A DNA stretch of 15,156 bases from assembly GCA_002348365.1 (NCBI GenBank), contig DEBC01000164.1, forward strand, positions 1 through 15,156, given 5' to 3'. Position numbers and translations under genes: made by a program. Under the pieces are notes generated by a model. The model saw only the letters and a list, made by a program, of their open reading frames with translations. It ran no database searches and had not been told where the DNA came from. Source of the DNA: Alphaproteobacteria bacterium UBA2966 (lineage in GTDB: Bacteria; Pseudomonadota; Alphaproteobacteria; UBA2966). Shown piece after piece: positions 15,045 to 15,156 of this stretch; position 1 is the first letter of the stretch; every line of letters begins with the position of its first letter.

Positions 15045-15156
15045 TGATGGAAGGATAGCGTGCGAGGTAGGGGCAATAACACAGCCTCTGACGGCTACGG
15101 TTCGACTAATGTCGATCAAAGCCTTTCGTCAATCTGGGATGCAGAATCACAAACGT

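Noticed and set aside
15005..15082. Upstream start at 15082 for the amidohydrolase-like protein
   Set aside because: The start at 15004 has a good GGGAGG ribosome-binding site and begins directly at the conserved domain; the extension spans a hairpin and that site.
1..15156. CRISPR arrays, tRNA/rRNA genes, insertion sequences
   Set aside because: No regularly spaced direct repeats, cloverleaf-like segments or transposase genes were recognised anywhere in the window.

Overview
The window reads as part of a high-GC, probably proteobacterial chromosome, most likely a metagenomic or little-studied lineage. The reasons are an RhlE-type DEAD-box helicase, EamA exporters, paired HyuA/HyuB subunits, and a mix of ATG, GTG and TTG starts with Shine-Dalgarno sites. 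The exact class cannot be fixed from sequence alone. TAG, TGA and TAA all end normal genes here, so the genetic code looks standard.

Layout. (1) At the left edge, on the minus strand, is the N-terminus of a GMC-type FAD oxidoreductase with an in-frame TGA after codon 25. (2) After a ~140-bp divergent spacer, a long co-directional run occupies 338-10815 on the plus strand. It holds four tandem EamA-family (DMT) transporters, the fourth broken by an in-frame TAG; a TauD/TfdA-type 2-oxoglutarate dioxygenase; an LLM-class flavin/F420 oxidoreductase; HyuA and HyuB subunits of an ATP-dependent hydantoinase/oxoprolinase; and two RidA/YjgF-family proteins. Several genes overlap or abut, so much of this is probably one operon or two. 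(3) An RhlE-like RNA helicase lies convergent on the minus strand (10847-12118). (4) About 1.1 kb (12119-13258) has no intact gene but holds the C-terminal remnant of a CaiB/BaiF CoA-transferase. (5) An intact SDR dehydrogenase (plus) converges on an amidohydrolase-2-like protein (minus), with a GC-rich imperfect palindrome between them.

How the genes may work together. The core set (oxygenase of the luciferase fold, 2OG dioxygenase, ATP-dependent hydantoinase A/B, Rid proteins, DMT transporters) looks like a catabolic cassette for a small N-containing compound such as a cyclic amide, imide or substituted hydantoin/pyrimidine. It is loosely reminiscent of the Rut pyrimidine pathway, which also pairs an LLM oxygenase (RutA) with a Rid protein (RutC). 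The substrate is not determinable here. Unusual points are the four-fold tandem EamA array, two Rid proteins that both lack the family's catalytic arginine, an amidohydrolase-fold protein without its usual metal ligands, and two genes each carrying a single nonsense codon in an otherwise intact frame.
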